Notes: generated by a model not told the origin, from the sequence alone. A DNA stretch of 10,731 nt from Alphaproteobacteria bacterium (GCA_027489415.1 JAIXZU010000123.1:1-10731); one strand, 5' to 3'. Counted from the first letter of the stretch, positions 1 through 6,884 are shown. A program made the numbers and translations.

Positions 1-99
1 GATGGCCGGGCCGACCTTTTCGGCGCCCGCAACGTAGAGCGGGTTGCCGGGCTTGCAGAAGCCTTCGGTGGTGTCGATTATGACGAGGAGGTATTTCAT
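1..99 (-). CDS. Nicotinamidase/isochorismatase-like cysteine hydrolase, N-terminal fragment
   Basis: Only the first 33 codons are in the window; the gene runs off the left edge. The peptide starts MKYLLVIIDTTEGFCKPGN and continues with PLYVAGAEKVGPAI. A short hydrophobic beta strand, an Asp (D9), then Phe-Cys, Pro-Gly and a V-x-G-A-E-K-V-x-P-I stretch is the usual opening of the nicotinamidase/isochorismatase fold, in which this Asp is the catalytic acid. The start is supported by AGGAGAA (106-112) seven bases before the ATG. Nicotinamidase would deamidate nicotinamide to nicotinate, which feeds NAD synthesis through NadD, encoded next upstream on the same strand. The catalytic Lys and Cys lie outside the window, so another member of the fold (isochorismatase or a related amidase) cannot be excluded. 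Confidence 0.72.
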   Translation of the reverse strand, partial: MKYLLVIIDTTEGFCKPGNPLYVAGAEKVGPAI

Positions 100-189
100 C
101 CTTGTTTCTCCTAAGTGTTGTCGGCTGCCGGGTTTTGGTTGGCAGCGGGAAGAGGGAGGGGTGGTTCGAGGGTTTATTCTCTGATTCTG

Positions 190-218
190 AGATTAGCTGA
201 ATGGTTTTATGTGTACAA
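190..218 (-). promoter_or_regulatory. Candidate sigma-70 promoter for the nicotinamidase-like gene
   Basis: On the minus strand TTGTAC (218-213) and TAATCT (195-190) are separated by 17 bp. This lies in an AT-rich patch (about 180-290) within an otherwise GC-rich intergenic region, about 90 bp before the hydrolase start. Other AT-rich hexamers nearby could also serve as -10 elements, so the assignment is tentative. Confidence 0.4.
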
Positions 219-263
219 GCATATTTTGTGAAAATATAATAGTATACAATATAGAGGTTATAA

Positions 264-284
264 GTTAGACGTTAGAAGTTAGAT
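264..284. repeat. Three tandem 7-bp repeats GTTAGAN
   Basis: GTTAGAC, GTTAGAA and GTTAGAT follow each other without gaps in the 238-bp region between nadD and the nicotinamidase-like gene. They lie upstream of the candidate promoter at 190-218. Such phased short repeats can be binding sites for a regulator, or simply slippage products. No function is shown by the sequence. Confidence 0.6.
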
Positions 285-337
285 GGGGGTGGGCGGAGGA
301 CTCGGGCTTTGGAACGCGGTGCGGGAGGTCGGGGCGA

Positions 338-1000
338 TTAGGAGGTGGTGTAGAGGTCGTGGGCTTGGATGTAGGCGATTTGTTCGGGGGTGAGCCAGCG
401 GGAAACGTCTTCTCCGACGGCGATTTTCTGGCGGATTTGTTTAGCTGAGGCGTTACCGCCGGGCATGTCCGGCAGGACGCGCCAGTGGCCTTGGGTGACC
501 GGGCCGTTGGTGGCGGGGTCTTTCAGGGCCTTCAGTGCCACGGCGGCAGGGGCGGCTTCCATATTGCCGCCGCCGGGGCGCGGGATGACCAAGATGGCGC
601 AGAGGTCCAGAATTTCGCGGAAACGGCCCCAGGTGTGGAAATGCATCCAGTTATCCGAGCCGATGATGAAGGTGAAGGGGGTGTCCGGATAAATTTTGCG
701 GAGCTGGCTGAACATGGTGTGGGTGCGGAGTTCGTCCCCGTAGAGTTGCATCCAGGCTTCGGCGTCGGAGAGTTCCAGCCAGGTGCGGCGGCCGATGAGG
801 CGGCGGGCGAGTTCCATACGGTGCACAAAGGGGGTAGGGGCCGATTGTTTGAGCGGGTTTTGTGGCGTGAGCATGAGGACTACGCGGGAATAGCCGCTTT
901 CCATGACGCTTTCGGCGACTTTCAGATGGCCTTTGTGGGCGGGGTCCGCGGACATTCCGTAAATAGCGACGGGGGCAAGGCTGGCTGGCGCGTTTTTCAT
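338..1000 (-). CDS. nadD: Nicotinate-nucleotide adenylyltransferase NadD
   Basis: NadD transfers AMP from ATP to nicotinate mononucleotide, giving deamido-NAD, the common step of de novo and salvage NAD synthesis in the cytoplasm. The 220-aa length fits the family. The nucleotidyltransferase signature is present as Y-G-M-S-A-D-P-A-H-K-G-H (residues 14-25, catalytic His22 and His25). The substrate-loop motif is T-P-Q-N-P-L-K (45-51), then G-S-D-N-W (114-118) and F-H-T-W (121-124), and the C-terminal ATP-binding S-A-K-Q-I-R (185-190) replaces the usual I-S-S-T-x-I-R. The usual G-S/T-F-D-P is G-M-S-A-D-P here, a small departure. No Shine-Dalgarno sequence precedes the ATG; a -10-like hexamer ends six bases before it, so the mRNA may be leaderless. 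The next gene downstream on this strand is a nicotinamidase-like hydrolase. No clear terminator follows the stop. Confidence 0.93.
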   Translation of the reverse strand: MKNAPASLAPVAIYGMSADPAHKGHLKVAESVMESGYSRVVLMLTPQNPLKQSAPTPFVHRMELARRLIGRRTWLELSDAEAWMQLYGDELRTHTMFSQLRKIYPDTPFTFIIGSDNWMHFHTWGRFREILDLCAILVIPRPGGGNMEAAPAAVALKALKDPATNGPVTQGHWRVLPDMPGGNASAKQIRQKIAVGEDVSRWLTPEQIAYIQAHDLYTTS

Positions 1001-1006
1001 GGGGGG

Positions 1007-1034
1007 AGTTTAACTGAATTCAGGTTCGGGGCAA
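1007..1034 (-). promoter_or_regulatory. Candidate nadD promoter giving a leaderless mRNA
   Basis: On the minus strand TTGCCC (1034-1029) and TAAACT (1012-1007) are 16 bp apart. Only CCCCCC separates the -10 from the nadD ATG (1000-998), so the expected start of transcription falls on or beside the A of the ATG. Four of six -10 bases match, including T1, A2 and T6. The promoter stands back to back with the pirin promoter at 1048-1076. Confidence 0.5.
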
Positions 1035-1047
1035 GTTTCATGGGGGG

Positions 1048-1076
1048 TTGACGGGATTTCATGGTTGCCTTAGTAT
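1048..1076 (+). promoter_or_regulatory. Sigma-70 promoter of the pirin gene
   Basis: TTGACG (1048-1053), a 17-bp spacer and TAGTAT (1071-1076) form a near-consensus promoter. Transcription would start near 1083, leaving a leader of about 70 nt before the pirin ATG at 1153. Confidence 0.7.
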
Positions 1077-1152
1077 ACTTTTGTTACCGCATGGGGCGTT
1101 AACGAGAAACATCTGGAGTCCGCGAGGCGGAACCATTTAAAGGAGAAACGAG

Positions 1153-1854
1153 ATGATTGATATTCAGCGCTTTCATGAGTTGGGCAAAGCTGACTTTGGT
1201 TGGCTGCAGGCTAAACACCACTTTAGTTTTGGACGTTACTTCAACCCAGCCCGCATGGGGTTTGCGAACTTGCGCGTCGTGAATGACGACCGCGTGGCGA
1301 TGGGCAACGGGTTTGACCCGCACCCGCATGACAATATGGAGATTATCACCTACGTACGGCAGGGTGAGATTGGCCACAGGGACAGCCTTGGCAACCAAGG
1401 TGTGACCCCAGCGGGCAGCGTGCAGGTGATGAGTGCGGGCACTGGCATTACCCACGCGGAGTATGCCAGCCAGACCGAAAACACCGTGCTTTACCAGATA
1501 TGGATTTTGCCGCGTGAGCGCGATGTGGCGCCGCGGTGGGATATGGCGGAATTTCCGACCCAGCCGGTTGGTGACAGCCTGCCCTTAATGGTGAGCGGTT
1601 TACCTGAGCATGCAGGGCGCGGTGCGTTGATGATTCATGCCGATTCGGCGCTGTTTGGAGGGCGTTTGAATGCTGGAACTACCCTTGAACAGGACTTTGG
1701 CAACCGTGCCTATTTGCTGGTGAGCCAAGGAGACGTGACCGTGCAGGGACAAGCAATGAGTGCCGGTGATGGTGCGGCGATTGCCGATGAGGGCGCTTTG
1801 CGGATTGAAGCGCAGAGTGATGCTGAAGTGGTGGTGATTCAGTTAAAAGCCTAA
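1153..1854 (+). CDS. Pirin family protein (bicupin, YhhW type)
   Basis: Cytoplasmic bicupin of the pirin family. The metal-binding set of pirin/YhhW is complete: His57 and His59 in D-P-H-P-H-D-N-M-E, and His101 and Glu103 in G-T-G-I-T-H-A-E. The opening around F-G-R-Y-F-N-P and the Y-Q-I-W-I-L-P segment are also typical. The 233-aa length matches the short bacterial pirins, in which the N-terminal cupin binds metal and the C-terminal cupin is degenerate. Some members show quercetin 2,3-dioxygenase activity in vitro, but the physiological substrate is not settled, so I do not assign a reaction. AAGGAG (1140-1145) sits seven bases before the ATG. It has its own strong promoter and ends at a terminator shared with the convergent trhO gene, so it is a single-gene unit. 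Confidence 0.93.
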   Translation: MIDIQRFHELGKADFGWLQAKHHFSFGRYFNPARMGFANLRVVNDDRVAMGNGFDPHPHDNMEIITYVRQGEIGHRDSLGNQGVTPAGSVQVMSAGTGITHAEYASQTENTVLYQIWILPRERDVAPRWDMAEFPTQPVGDSLPLMVSGLPEHAGRGALMIHADSALFGGRLNAGTTLEQDFGNRAYLLVSQGDVTVQGQAMSAGDGAAIADEGALRIEAQSDAEVVVIQLKA

Positions 1855-1864
1855 GCCAGACAAA

Positions 1865-1890
1865 AAAAAGGGGCCCTGTGGCCCCTTTTT
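1865..1890. terminator. Bidirectional intrinsic terminator between pirin and trhO
   Basis: GGGGCC (1870-1875), loop CTGT and GGCCCC (1880-1885) are flanked by A-tract 1862-1869 and T-tract 1886-1890. The symmetrical A/T arms let it work on both strands. The pirin stop lies just upstream at 1852-1854 and the trhO stop at 1901. Confidence 0.9.
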
Positions 1891-1900
1891 GATATGCCGT

Positions 1901-2728
1901 TTAGTGGGATTTTGGTGTGCAGGCCGGGCAGTGGCGGCCGACGCCTTCGGCATTGGCGGCCATGCGGCGGACGTCCGCAGCATTCACAGGTTTGTTACAG
2001 GAAGGGCAGACCTGATATTGGGTGGCGGGGGAGAGGTCGTGGTTCACGGCGACGCGGTCATCAAACACATAACATGCGCCTTGCCAGAGGGATTCGGACT
2101 GCGGGACTTCTTCCAGATACTTTAAGATACCGCCTTCCAAGTGATAGACATTTTCGTAGCCCTGAGCCTTGAGGTAGGCGGTGGATTTTTCGCAGCGGAT
2201 GCCGCCCGTGCAGTACATGGCGACGGGGACTTTTTTGTCCGCCGGCAGGTTTTCTTCCAGCCATTGCGGCAGTTGCTTGAAGGTGCGGGTAGCAGGGTTT
2301 TTGGCGTTATGGAATTGGCCGATTTCGACTTCGTAGTCATTTCGGGTATCAATCACGATTGTTTCCGGATTGGCGATGAGCTGGTTCCATTCGGACGGTT
2401 TAACGTAGGTGCCGGGGTTGGTGGGGTCTACTGTTACTCCCAGAGGAATCGTTTCCCGCTTCAACTTCACTTTGGTGCGTTGGAAGGGGTTGGTTTTGGC
2501 GGTGCTTTCCTTGTGGGTCATGGCCGCGAGGCGGGCGTCCGCGCGGAGGAAGGCGAGGACGGCGTCCACGCCTTCGCGGGGGCCGGCGATTGTCGCGTTT
2601 ACACCTTCAGGCGTGACCAGAATGGTGCCGGTGACGTTGTGACGCAGCATTTCCGCCTTGATGGAGGGCTGGAGTTTGGCACAGTCCGGCAGGCTGGCGA
2701 AGTGGTAGAAGGTGGCGACAGTGTTCAT
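1901..2728 (-). CDS. trhO: tRNA uridine(34) hydroxylase TrhO (YceA-type rhodanese)
   Basis: TrhO proteins install 5-hydroxyuridine at wobble position 34 of tRNAs, using O2. The 275-aa protein has the family layout. It has an N-terminal alpha/beta domain (about 1-95, with G-T-I-L-V-T-P-E-G-V-N at 34-44) and a rhodanese domain (about 115-210). The latter contains V-I-D-T-R-N-D-Y-E (125-133) and the active-site loop Y-C-T-G-G-I-R-C-E-K-S (172-182), with catalytic Cys173. A C-terminal tail carries C-P-S-C (241-244) and C-P-A-C (267-270), which could bind a metal; many family members have such a Cys tail. There is no Shine-Dalgarno sequence, and a TTGACA-containing promoter ends seven bases before the ATG, so the mRNA is probably leaderless. 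It is a single-gene unit converging on pirin. Older annotations call this family UPF0176. Confidence 0.93.
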   Translation of the reverse strand: MNTVATFYHFASLPDCAKLQPSIKAEMLRHNVTGTILVTPEGVNATIAGPREGVDAVLAFLRADARLAAMTHKESTAKTNPFQRTKVKLKRETIPLGVTVDPTNPGTYVKPSEWNQLIANPETIVIDTRNDYEVEIGQFHNAKNPATRTFKQLPQWLEENLPADKKVPVAMYCTGGIRCEKSTAYLKAQGYENVYHLEGGILKYLEEVPQSESLWQGACYVFDDRVAVNHDLSPATQYQVCPSCNKPVNAADVRRMAANAEGVGRHCPACTPKSH

Positions 2729-2735
2729 GGGGGTT

Positions 2736-2763
2736 ATTTGAACTTTTGGGGCGGGGATGTCAA
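2736..2763 (-). promoter_or_regulatory. trhO promoter, probably leaderless
   Basis: On the minus strand a perfect TTGACA (2763-2758) and TCAAAT (2741-2736) are 16 bp apart. The trhO ATG begins at 2728, leaving 7 nt between the -10 and the start codon, with no ribosome-binding site in the AACCCCC in between. Confidence 0.6.
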
Positions 2764-2790
2764 GTTACTGGCCTTAAAGGACAGGGATAT

Positions 2791-2817
2791 GAAAAAGGCG
2801 TGCCGGGGCACGCCTTT
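2791..2817 (-). terminator. Intrinsic terminator of the cyclophilin gene
   Basis: A 10-bp stem (2794-2803 with 2808-2817, core GGCGTGC/GCACGCC) with loop CGGG is followed on the minus strand by a T-tract. It lies 14 bp past the cyclophilin stop and before the trhO promoter. Confidence 0.88.
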
Positions 2818-2831
2818 GGGTTTGCGCCTGA

Positions 2832-3395
2832 CTATTTGATGTCCGAGGCGATGGTGGCCTTGATGATGCTATCGACAGGCGCGAGGACGGTGCCGTTACC
2901 GCCGGTGCCCTTTTTGATGTTGTCGACGAATTCCATGCCGCTGACGACCTGGCCCCAGGCGGTGTAGTTGCCATCCAGCCCCGGGTTGGAGGCGAGCATG
3001 ATGAAGAACTGCGCGTTGGCTGAGTTGGGCATGGCGGTGCTGGCCATGCTGGCGACGCCGCGCACGTGGGACATGCTGTTGAACTCGGCTTTGAGGTCCG
3101 GCTTCGTGGAGCCGCCGATGCCGTCCCCCTTCGGAGAGCCGGTTTGGGCCATGAAGCCGTCAATCACACGGTGCCAGAGTTTGCCGTCATAGTAACCTTC
3201 GCGGGTGAGTTCCTTGATGCGGGCGACGTGGTTGGGGGCTTGGTCCGGGAACATTTGAATCACGACGTCGCCGTCCTTGAGCGTGAGGACGAGGGCGTTT
3301 TCGGGGTCTTTGACTTTGGTGAGGTCCGGGGCGGCGTTGGCTGTCATGGTGAGGGCTCCTAAAATTAAGGTGAAGACGAGGGTTAGGGATTTCAT
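2832..3395 (-). CDS. Exported cyclophilin-type peptidyl-prolyl cis-trans isomerase
   Basis: This protein is expected to catalyse proline cis-trans isomerisation during folding in the periplasm. The 187-aa product begins with a signal peptide: Lys2, a hydrophobic core (about 4-16) and an A-N-A-A site (19-22). The cyclophilin core follows: W-H-R-V-I-D-G-F-M-A-Q (74-84, with the catalytic Arg76), G-D-G-I-G-G (90-95), N-A-Q-F-F-I (127-132) and Y-T-A-W-G-Q-V (144-150). These match bacterial single-domain PpiA-like enzymes. No clear ribosome-binding site precedes the first ATG. An in-frame ATG at codon 17 (3347-3345) has AGGAG about eight bases upstream and would give a signal-less form; the strong signal peptide makes the first ATG the better choice. 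Transcription is divergent from yihY and ends at the 2791-2817 terminator. Confidence 0.92.
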   Translation of the reverse strand: MKSLTLVFTLILGALTMTANAAPDLTKVKDPENALVLTLKDGDVVIQMFPDQAPNHVARIKELTREGYYDGKLWHRVIDGFMAQTGSPKGDGIGGSTKPDLKAEFNSMSHVRGVASMASTAMPNSANAQFFIMLASNPGLDGNYTAWGQVVSGMEFVDNIKKGTGGNGTVLAPVDSIIKATIASDIK

Positions 3396-3497
3396 CGGTT
3401 ATGTGGCTTCTTGTTGCTGACGATGGGCCGAATGTAGCCAAGTGGCGCATGAAAAGCTAGTGCGAGGTGTGCGCATTTGTGACAGAGGGCGTGGCTA

Positions 3498-4562
3498 ATG
3501 CTGCTTATGCAGGCAACGAAGGAGCAACATTGTGGCATGGTGAAAGTTATGAATGCGATGCGATATATTAAGACGACTGCCAAGCGGCTGGACCTGAACC
3601 GAGCGCGGGAGCAGGGCAGGGGCCGTGACGCTTTAAACCCCACAGACATTCCTGCCAAAGGTTGGAAAGACATTGTGTGGCGCGTGTATGGATGCGTTGA
3701 GGAAGAACGGCTGGGTTTGATTGCTGCTGGGGTGGCGTTTTATGTGATTTTAGGGCTTTTCCCCGCGCTGACGGCATTGGTTTCCGTTTACGGTTTACTG
3801 ACTGACCCTCGGAGTATTGCTGAGCAGGTAATTGCTCTTTACGGCGTGTTACCCGATGACGTGATTGCATTGATACGTGACCAGTTGAATACCCTGACCA
3901 ACGCACCACGAGGGCAGCTGGGGCTGGGGTTTGTGGTGAGCTTGAGTTTGGCGTTGTGGACGGTGAATACGGCGATGATGTCCGTTTTCGATGGGCTTAA
4001 TGTGACTTACCGCGAGCGGGAAAAGCGCAGTTTTGTGAGGCTGAACCTTGTTTCCCTTGCGTTTGCGATGGGGGCTGTGGTGATGGCCATGCTTTATATG
4101 ACCGCGATTGCGGTTGTGCCGCTGGTGTTGAGCTACATTGGAATTGGAAGCTTTGCGGATATGTTGATACGGGTGCTGCGCTGGCCGATTATTATGGCGA
4201 TGAGTGCGGTGGCGATTGCGTTGCTCGCCCGTTATGGCCCGAGCCGCGAGCATGCGCGCTGGGCGTGGATTACACCGGGAAGTGTGTTTGTGATGCTGGC
4301 GTGGGTGGTGATGTCGATTGGGTTTTCGGTCTACCTTTCCAACTTTGCGCATTATGACAAGACCTATGGCACGCTGGGCGCGGTGATTGGGGTGATGGTG
4401 TGGGTGTGGCTTTCGACTTACATATTATTAGTGGGTTCGGCGATTAATGCCGAGATGGAGCACCAGACGGCGAAAGATACGACAACCAAGCCTAACCGGC
4501 CGCTGGGTAAGCGCGGGGCGGTGATGGCGGATACTGTGGGAAAAGCACGCAAGCGCCGTTAG
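3498..4562 (+). CDS. YihY/BrkB family inner-membrane protein
   Basis: Polytopic inner-membrane protein of the YihY (formerly BrkB / 'RNase BN') family. The true function of the family is unknown; the old ribonuclease label was an error. The family signature is clear: A-A-G-V-A-F-Y-V-I-L-G-L-F-P (76-89) in the first membrane helix, and N-F-A-H-Y-D-K-T-Y-G-T-L-G (282-294) before the last helix, which ends in G-S-A-I-N-A-E (313-319). About six hydrophobic segments can be seen (near 74-100, 140-165, 183-213, 228-245, 258-282 and 293-318). The first ~70 and last ~35 residues are basic and soluble. The start is uncertain: the ATG at 3498 has GAGGG about 10 bases upstream, but in-frame ATGs at 3537 and 3549 would remove only variable residues. 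MgtC follows 89 bp downstream with no clear terminator between, so co-transcription is possible. Confidence 0.92.
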   Translation: MLLMQATKEQHCGMVKVMNAMRYIKTTAKRLDLNRAREQGRGRDALNPTDIPAKGWKDIVWRVYGCVEEERLGLIAAGVAFYVILGLFPALTALVSVYGLLTDPRSIAEQVIALYGVLPDDVIALIRDQLNTLTNAPRGQLGLGFVVSLSLALWTVNTAMMSVFDGLNVTYREREKRSFVRLNLVSLAFAMGAVVMAMLYMTAIAVVPLVLSYIGIGSFADMLIRVLRWPIIMAMSAVAIALLARYGPSREHARWAWITPGSVFVMLAWVVMSIGFSVYLSNFAHYDKTYGTLGAVIGVMVWVWLSTYILLVGSAINAEMEHQTAKDTTTKPNRPLGKRGAVMADTVGKARKRR

Positions 4563-4651
4563 GATTCCGGATAAATATGCCGGTGCTTTGGGCGTGGGCG
4601 TAGCTTTTTTGCAGGTGTGCGCTAGGTTGGTGGCAATAAGGATGAACAGAC

Positions 4652-5395
4652 ATGATGTGGCCGATGACCTTGAATGAACTAACTACTGTGCTGATGGCCA
4701 GCACCCAGGTGGAAATGGTGGTGCGATTGTTGATTGCGGCCATTTTGGGAGGGTGTATTGGGTTTGAGCGGGAGCGTTTAAGTTGGGCGGCGGGTTTGCG
4801 TACGCACATGCTGGTGTGTGTGGGAAGCTGCCTTGTGATGCTGGTTTCCGCCTACGGTTTTGCAGACTTGCGAGCGATGCCGGGGGTGAACATTGACCCG
4901 ACACGGATGGGCGCCCAAGTGGTAAGTGGCATTGGCTTTTTGGGTGCTGGCGCCATTATTTTAAGGGGTGAAGTGGTGAAAGGCCTGACCACGGCGGCGA
5001 GCTTGTGGGCTGTGGCTGCTGTAGGTTTGGCGGTGGGTAGCGGGCTTTACCTTGGCGCGGCGATGGCGACGATCATCATGCTGGTAATTCTGGCTTGGTT
5101 GAAGCCGATTAGCGAGCATTACCGTGGGGGGAACATTAACCAGCTTCAAGTGCGCGCTGACCATGGCAGTATTACGCTGATGACGCTGGAGGAAATTTTG
5201 GGTAAGTGGGCCCGCAAAGTGCGGCAGATTGTGAGCCAGCATAACCCCGGCGATGATGATGTGGATGAAGTGGTGATTTCGTTCCTGCCGTTGCCGTACA
5301 AAGAAATGGTTATTATTATGGAGCGGCTGCGGAGCGCCAGTGTGGTGCGCGATGTGCGGGAAATAGAGCGCCGCGAGAACAGAAGGGGAGCCTGA
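4652..5395 (+). CDS. MgtC/SapB family membrane protein
   Basis: Inner-membrane protein of the MgtC/SapB family. In intracellular pathogens MgtC is needed at low Mg2+ and inhibits the F-type ATPase, but most chromosomal relatives have no proven role. Visible family marks are R-L-L-I-A-A-I-L-G-G-C-I-G-F-E-R-E-R (25-42), the A-G-L-R-T-H-M-L-V (47-55) stretch, R-M-G-A-Q-V-V-S-G-I-G-F-L-G-A-G-A-I (85-102) and K-G-L-T-T-A-A-S-L-W (110-119). These sit in about four or five membrane segments up to residue ~150. Residues 165-240 form a soluble C-terminal domain of about the size of the ACT-like domain seen in some MgtC proteins. AAGGA (4638-4642) lies nine bases before the chosen ATG; a second ATG follows three bases later. 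The stop codon is inside the loop of its own terminator. Confidence 0.92.
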   Translation: MMWPMTLNELTTVLMASTQVEMVVRLLIAAILGGCIGFERERLSWAAGLRTHMLVCVGSCLVMLVSAYGFADLRAMPGVNIDPTRMGAQVVSGIGFLGAGAIILRGEVVKGLTTAASLWAVAAVGLAVGSGLYLGAAMATIIMLVILAWLKPISEHYRGGNINQLQVRADHGSITLMTLEEILGKWARKVRQIVSQHNPGDDDVDEVVISFLPLPYKEMVIIMERLRSASVVRDVREIERRENRRGA

Positions 5396-5409
5396 GGCTC
5401 CCTTTTTTT
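5386..5409. terminator. Terminator overlapping the mgtC stop codon
   Basis: GGGAGCC (5386-5392), loop TGA (5393-5395) and GGCTCCC (5396-5402) precede a T-tract 5403-5409. The three-base loop is the stop codon itself. The converging M20 gene stops at 5419, so the hairpin also lies at its 3' end, although its T-tract on the minus strand is poor. Confidence 0.85.
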
Positions 5410-5418
5410 GTGGCCCTA

Positions 5419-6780
5419 TTAGCGGCCGAGGTCTTCCAGCAGCAGGGCCATGGTGTGCATGCCTTTTTTCAGTTGGTTGAGGCTGTATTTCTCGTTCGGG
5501 GCGTGGAGGTCGTCGTCCGGCAGGCCGAAACCGACCAATAGGACGGGGCTTTTCAGGACACTATCGAACACTGCGCAGACGGGGACCGAGCCGCCCATGC
5601 GCATGGGAGCGGGTTCCTTACCATAGACCGTGGCCATGGCTTTGCGGGCTTTGAGCATGTAGGGGTTATCCCACTCCGTGGCCATGCCGGCGCCCATGCC
5701 GTGGGTTTTGATATCGACTTTATAGCCCTGAGGCATGTGGTTATGGACGGCTTTAGTGAGGGCTTCCAGCGCCGGTTGTGGTGCCATGCCGGGGGGCAGG
5801 CGCAGGCTGAGCTTGACGCTGGCTTTGGCGGGAATGACCGTTTTGGAGCCTTCCCCCACGAAACCGCCGATGATGCCATGAACTTCCAAGGTGGGGCGCA
5901 GGCCGGTGCGGGCGTAGGGAGAGTGCTCGTTTTCGCCGTACAGTTGAGGCGTGGCCATTTCCTCATGCAAGCTTTGGGTGAAGTTGACCGGGTCGGCTTC
6001 CCAGAAGGCTTTTTCGTCCTCCGTAACCGGGGGGATGGCTTGATAGAGTTCGGGAATATTAATGTGCCCGTCCTCGTTTTTCAGGCGGCTGATGAGCAGG
6101 GTGAGAGCGTGCAGCGGGTTTGGGGCGACGCCGCCGTAATGGCCGGAGTGCATGTCCGTTTTGCCGCCCTGCACTGAGATTTCGGTATAAACAATGCCGC
6201 GGAGGCTGGTGCAGATGGAGGGCGTGTTTTCGTTGTACATGGAGGTGTCGCAGACGATGACGGCGTCGCATTTCAGTTTTTCGGCGTGGGCTTTGACGTA
6301 GTCGTCCACGGCGTGGCCGCCGATTTCTTCCTCCGATTCCAGGATGACTTTGACATTCACGGGGAAATGGCCGTGCACGGTTTTGAGGGCCTGAAGCGCG
6401 CCGAGCCAGACCATGCACTGGCCTTTGTCGTCATTTGCGCCGCGGGCGAAGAGTTTACCGTCCCGAATGGTTGCCTCGAATGGTGGGGTTTTCCAGAGTT
6501 CGAGAGGGTCCGCCGGTTGGACGTCCACGTGGCCGTAGAAGAGCACGGTGGGTTTGTCAGGGTACGGGCAATGTTCGGCATAGACGATGGGCAGGCCTGC
6601 GGTTCCCGTCATTTCTACGTGCGTGAAGCCCATGCTTTCCAAGTACTTTTGGGCCCAGACGCCTGCTTTGCGAACGTCCGCATGGTGCTCCGGCAGGGCG
6701 CTGATGCTGGGAATGGCCAGCCAATCCTTGAGTTCGGTGAGGCGGGTTTCGAATTGGGCGTCGATTGTCTTGGAGAGCAT
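5419..6780 (-). CDS. M20 family metallo-dipeptidase
   Basis: Cytoplasmic di-zinc peptidase of family M20 (ArgE/DapE/carnosinase-like), 453 aa, with no signal peptide. The metal and catalytic residues are all visible. They are His84 and catalytic Asp86 in Y-G-H-V-D-V-Q-P, bridging Asp117 in G-A-N-D-D-K-G, general base Glu151 and ligand Glu152 in S-E-E-E-I-G-G, Asp178 in V-C-D-T-S, and His426 in D-D-D-L-H-A-P-N-E. The dimerisation (lid) domain occupies about 195-365 and contains D-M-H-S-G-H-Y-G-G (209-217), characteristic of dipeptidases. The likely role is cleavage of dipeptides for amino-acid recycling; the exact substrate cannot be read from the sequence. AAGGA sits seven bases before the ATG. 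It is transcribed convergently with mgtC and has no evident partner gene. Confidence 0.93.
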   Translation of the reverse strand: MLSKTIDAQFETRLTELKDWLAIPSISALPEHHADVRKAGVWAQKYLESMGFTHVEMTGTAGLPIVYAEHCPYPDKPTVLFYGHVDVQPADPLELWKTPPFEATIRDGKLFARGANDDKGQCMVWLGALQALKTVHGHFPVNVKVILESEEEIGGHAVDDYVKAHAEKLKCDAVIVCDTSMYNENTPSICTSLRGIVYTEISVQGGKTDMHSGHYGGVAPNPLHALTLLISRLKNEDGHINIPELYQAIPPVTEDEKAFWEADPVNFTQSLHEEMATPQLYGENEHSPYARTGLRPTLEVHGIIGGFVGEGSKTVIPAKASVKLSLRLPPGMAPQPALEALTKAVHNHMPQGYKVDIKTHGMGAGMATEWDNPYMLKARKAMATVYGKEPAPMRMGGSVPVCAVFDSVLKSPVLLVGFGLPDDDLHAPNEKYSLNQLKKGMHTMALLLEDLGR

Positions 6781-6869
6781 GGCGGTTTCCTTGTTGTGTG
6801 AGAATGGTAACAGGCAATGTTGGCTGTGGGGAAGGAGAAATATGGGGGTTGTTGGGGATTTTGGGAGTC

Positions 6870-6884
6870 GGGCCCGAACGGATT
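6870..6884 (-). repeat. 15-nt near-copy of the tRNA-Ala 3' end
   Basis: 6870-6884 matches 7049-7063 (T-stem 3' half and acceptor 3' strand of tRNA-Ala) at 14 of 15 positions, in the same orientation and 165 bp downstream of the tRNA's own 3' end. This arrangement is what a past integration into the tRNA 3' end would leave, but the match is short. Confidence 0.5.

Noticed and set aside
99..338. nadD and nicotinamidase-like gene as one NAD operon
   Set aside because: The 238-bp gap with its own promoter-like sequence and repeats argues for separate transcription. Only a functional link is suggested.
485..1051. 188-aa plus-strand reading frame across nadD
   Set aside because: It lies antisense to nadD, is rich in Gly and Ala as expected of a shadow frame, and has no family resemblance.
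2141..2839. 232-aa plus-strand reading frame opposite trhO
   Set aside because: It covers the antisense of a clearly recognised gene and its terminator region. It is a GC-rich shadow frame.
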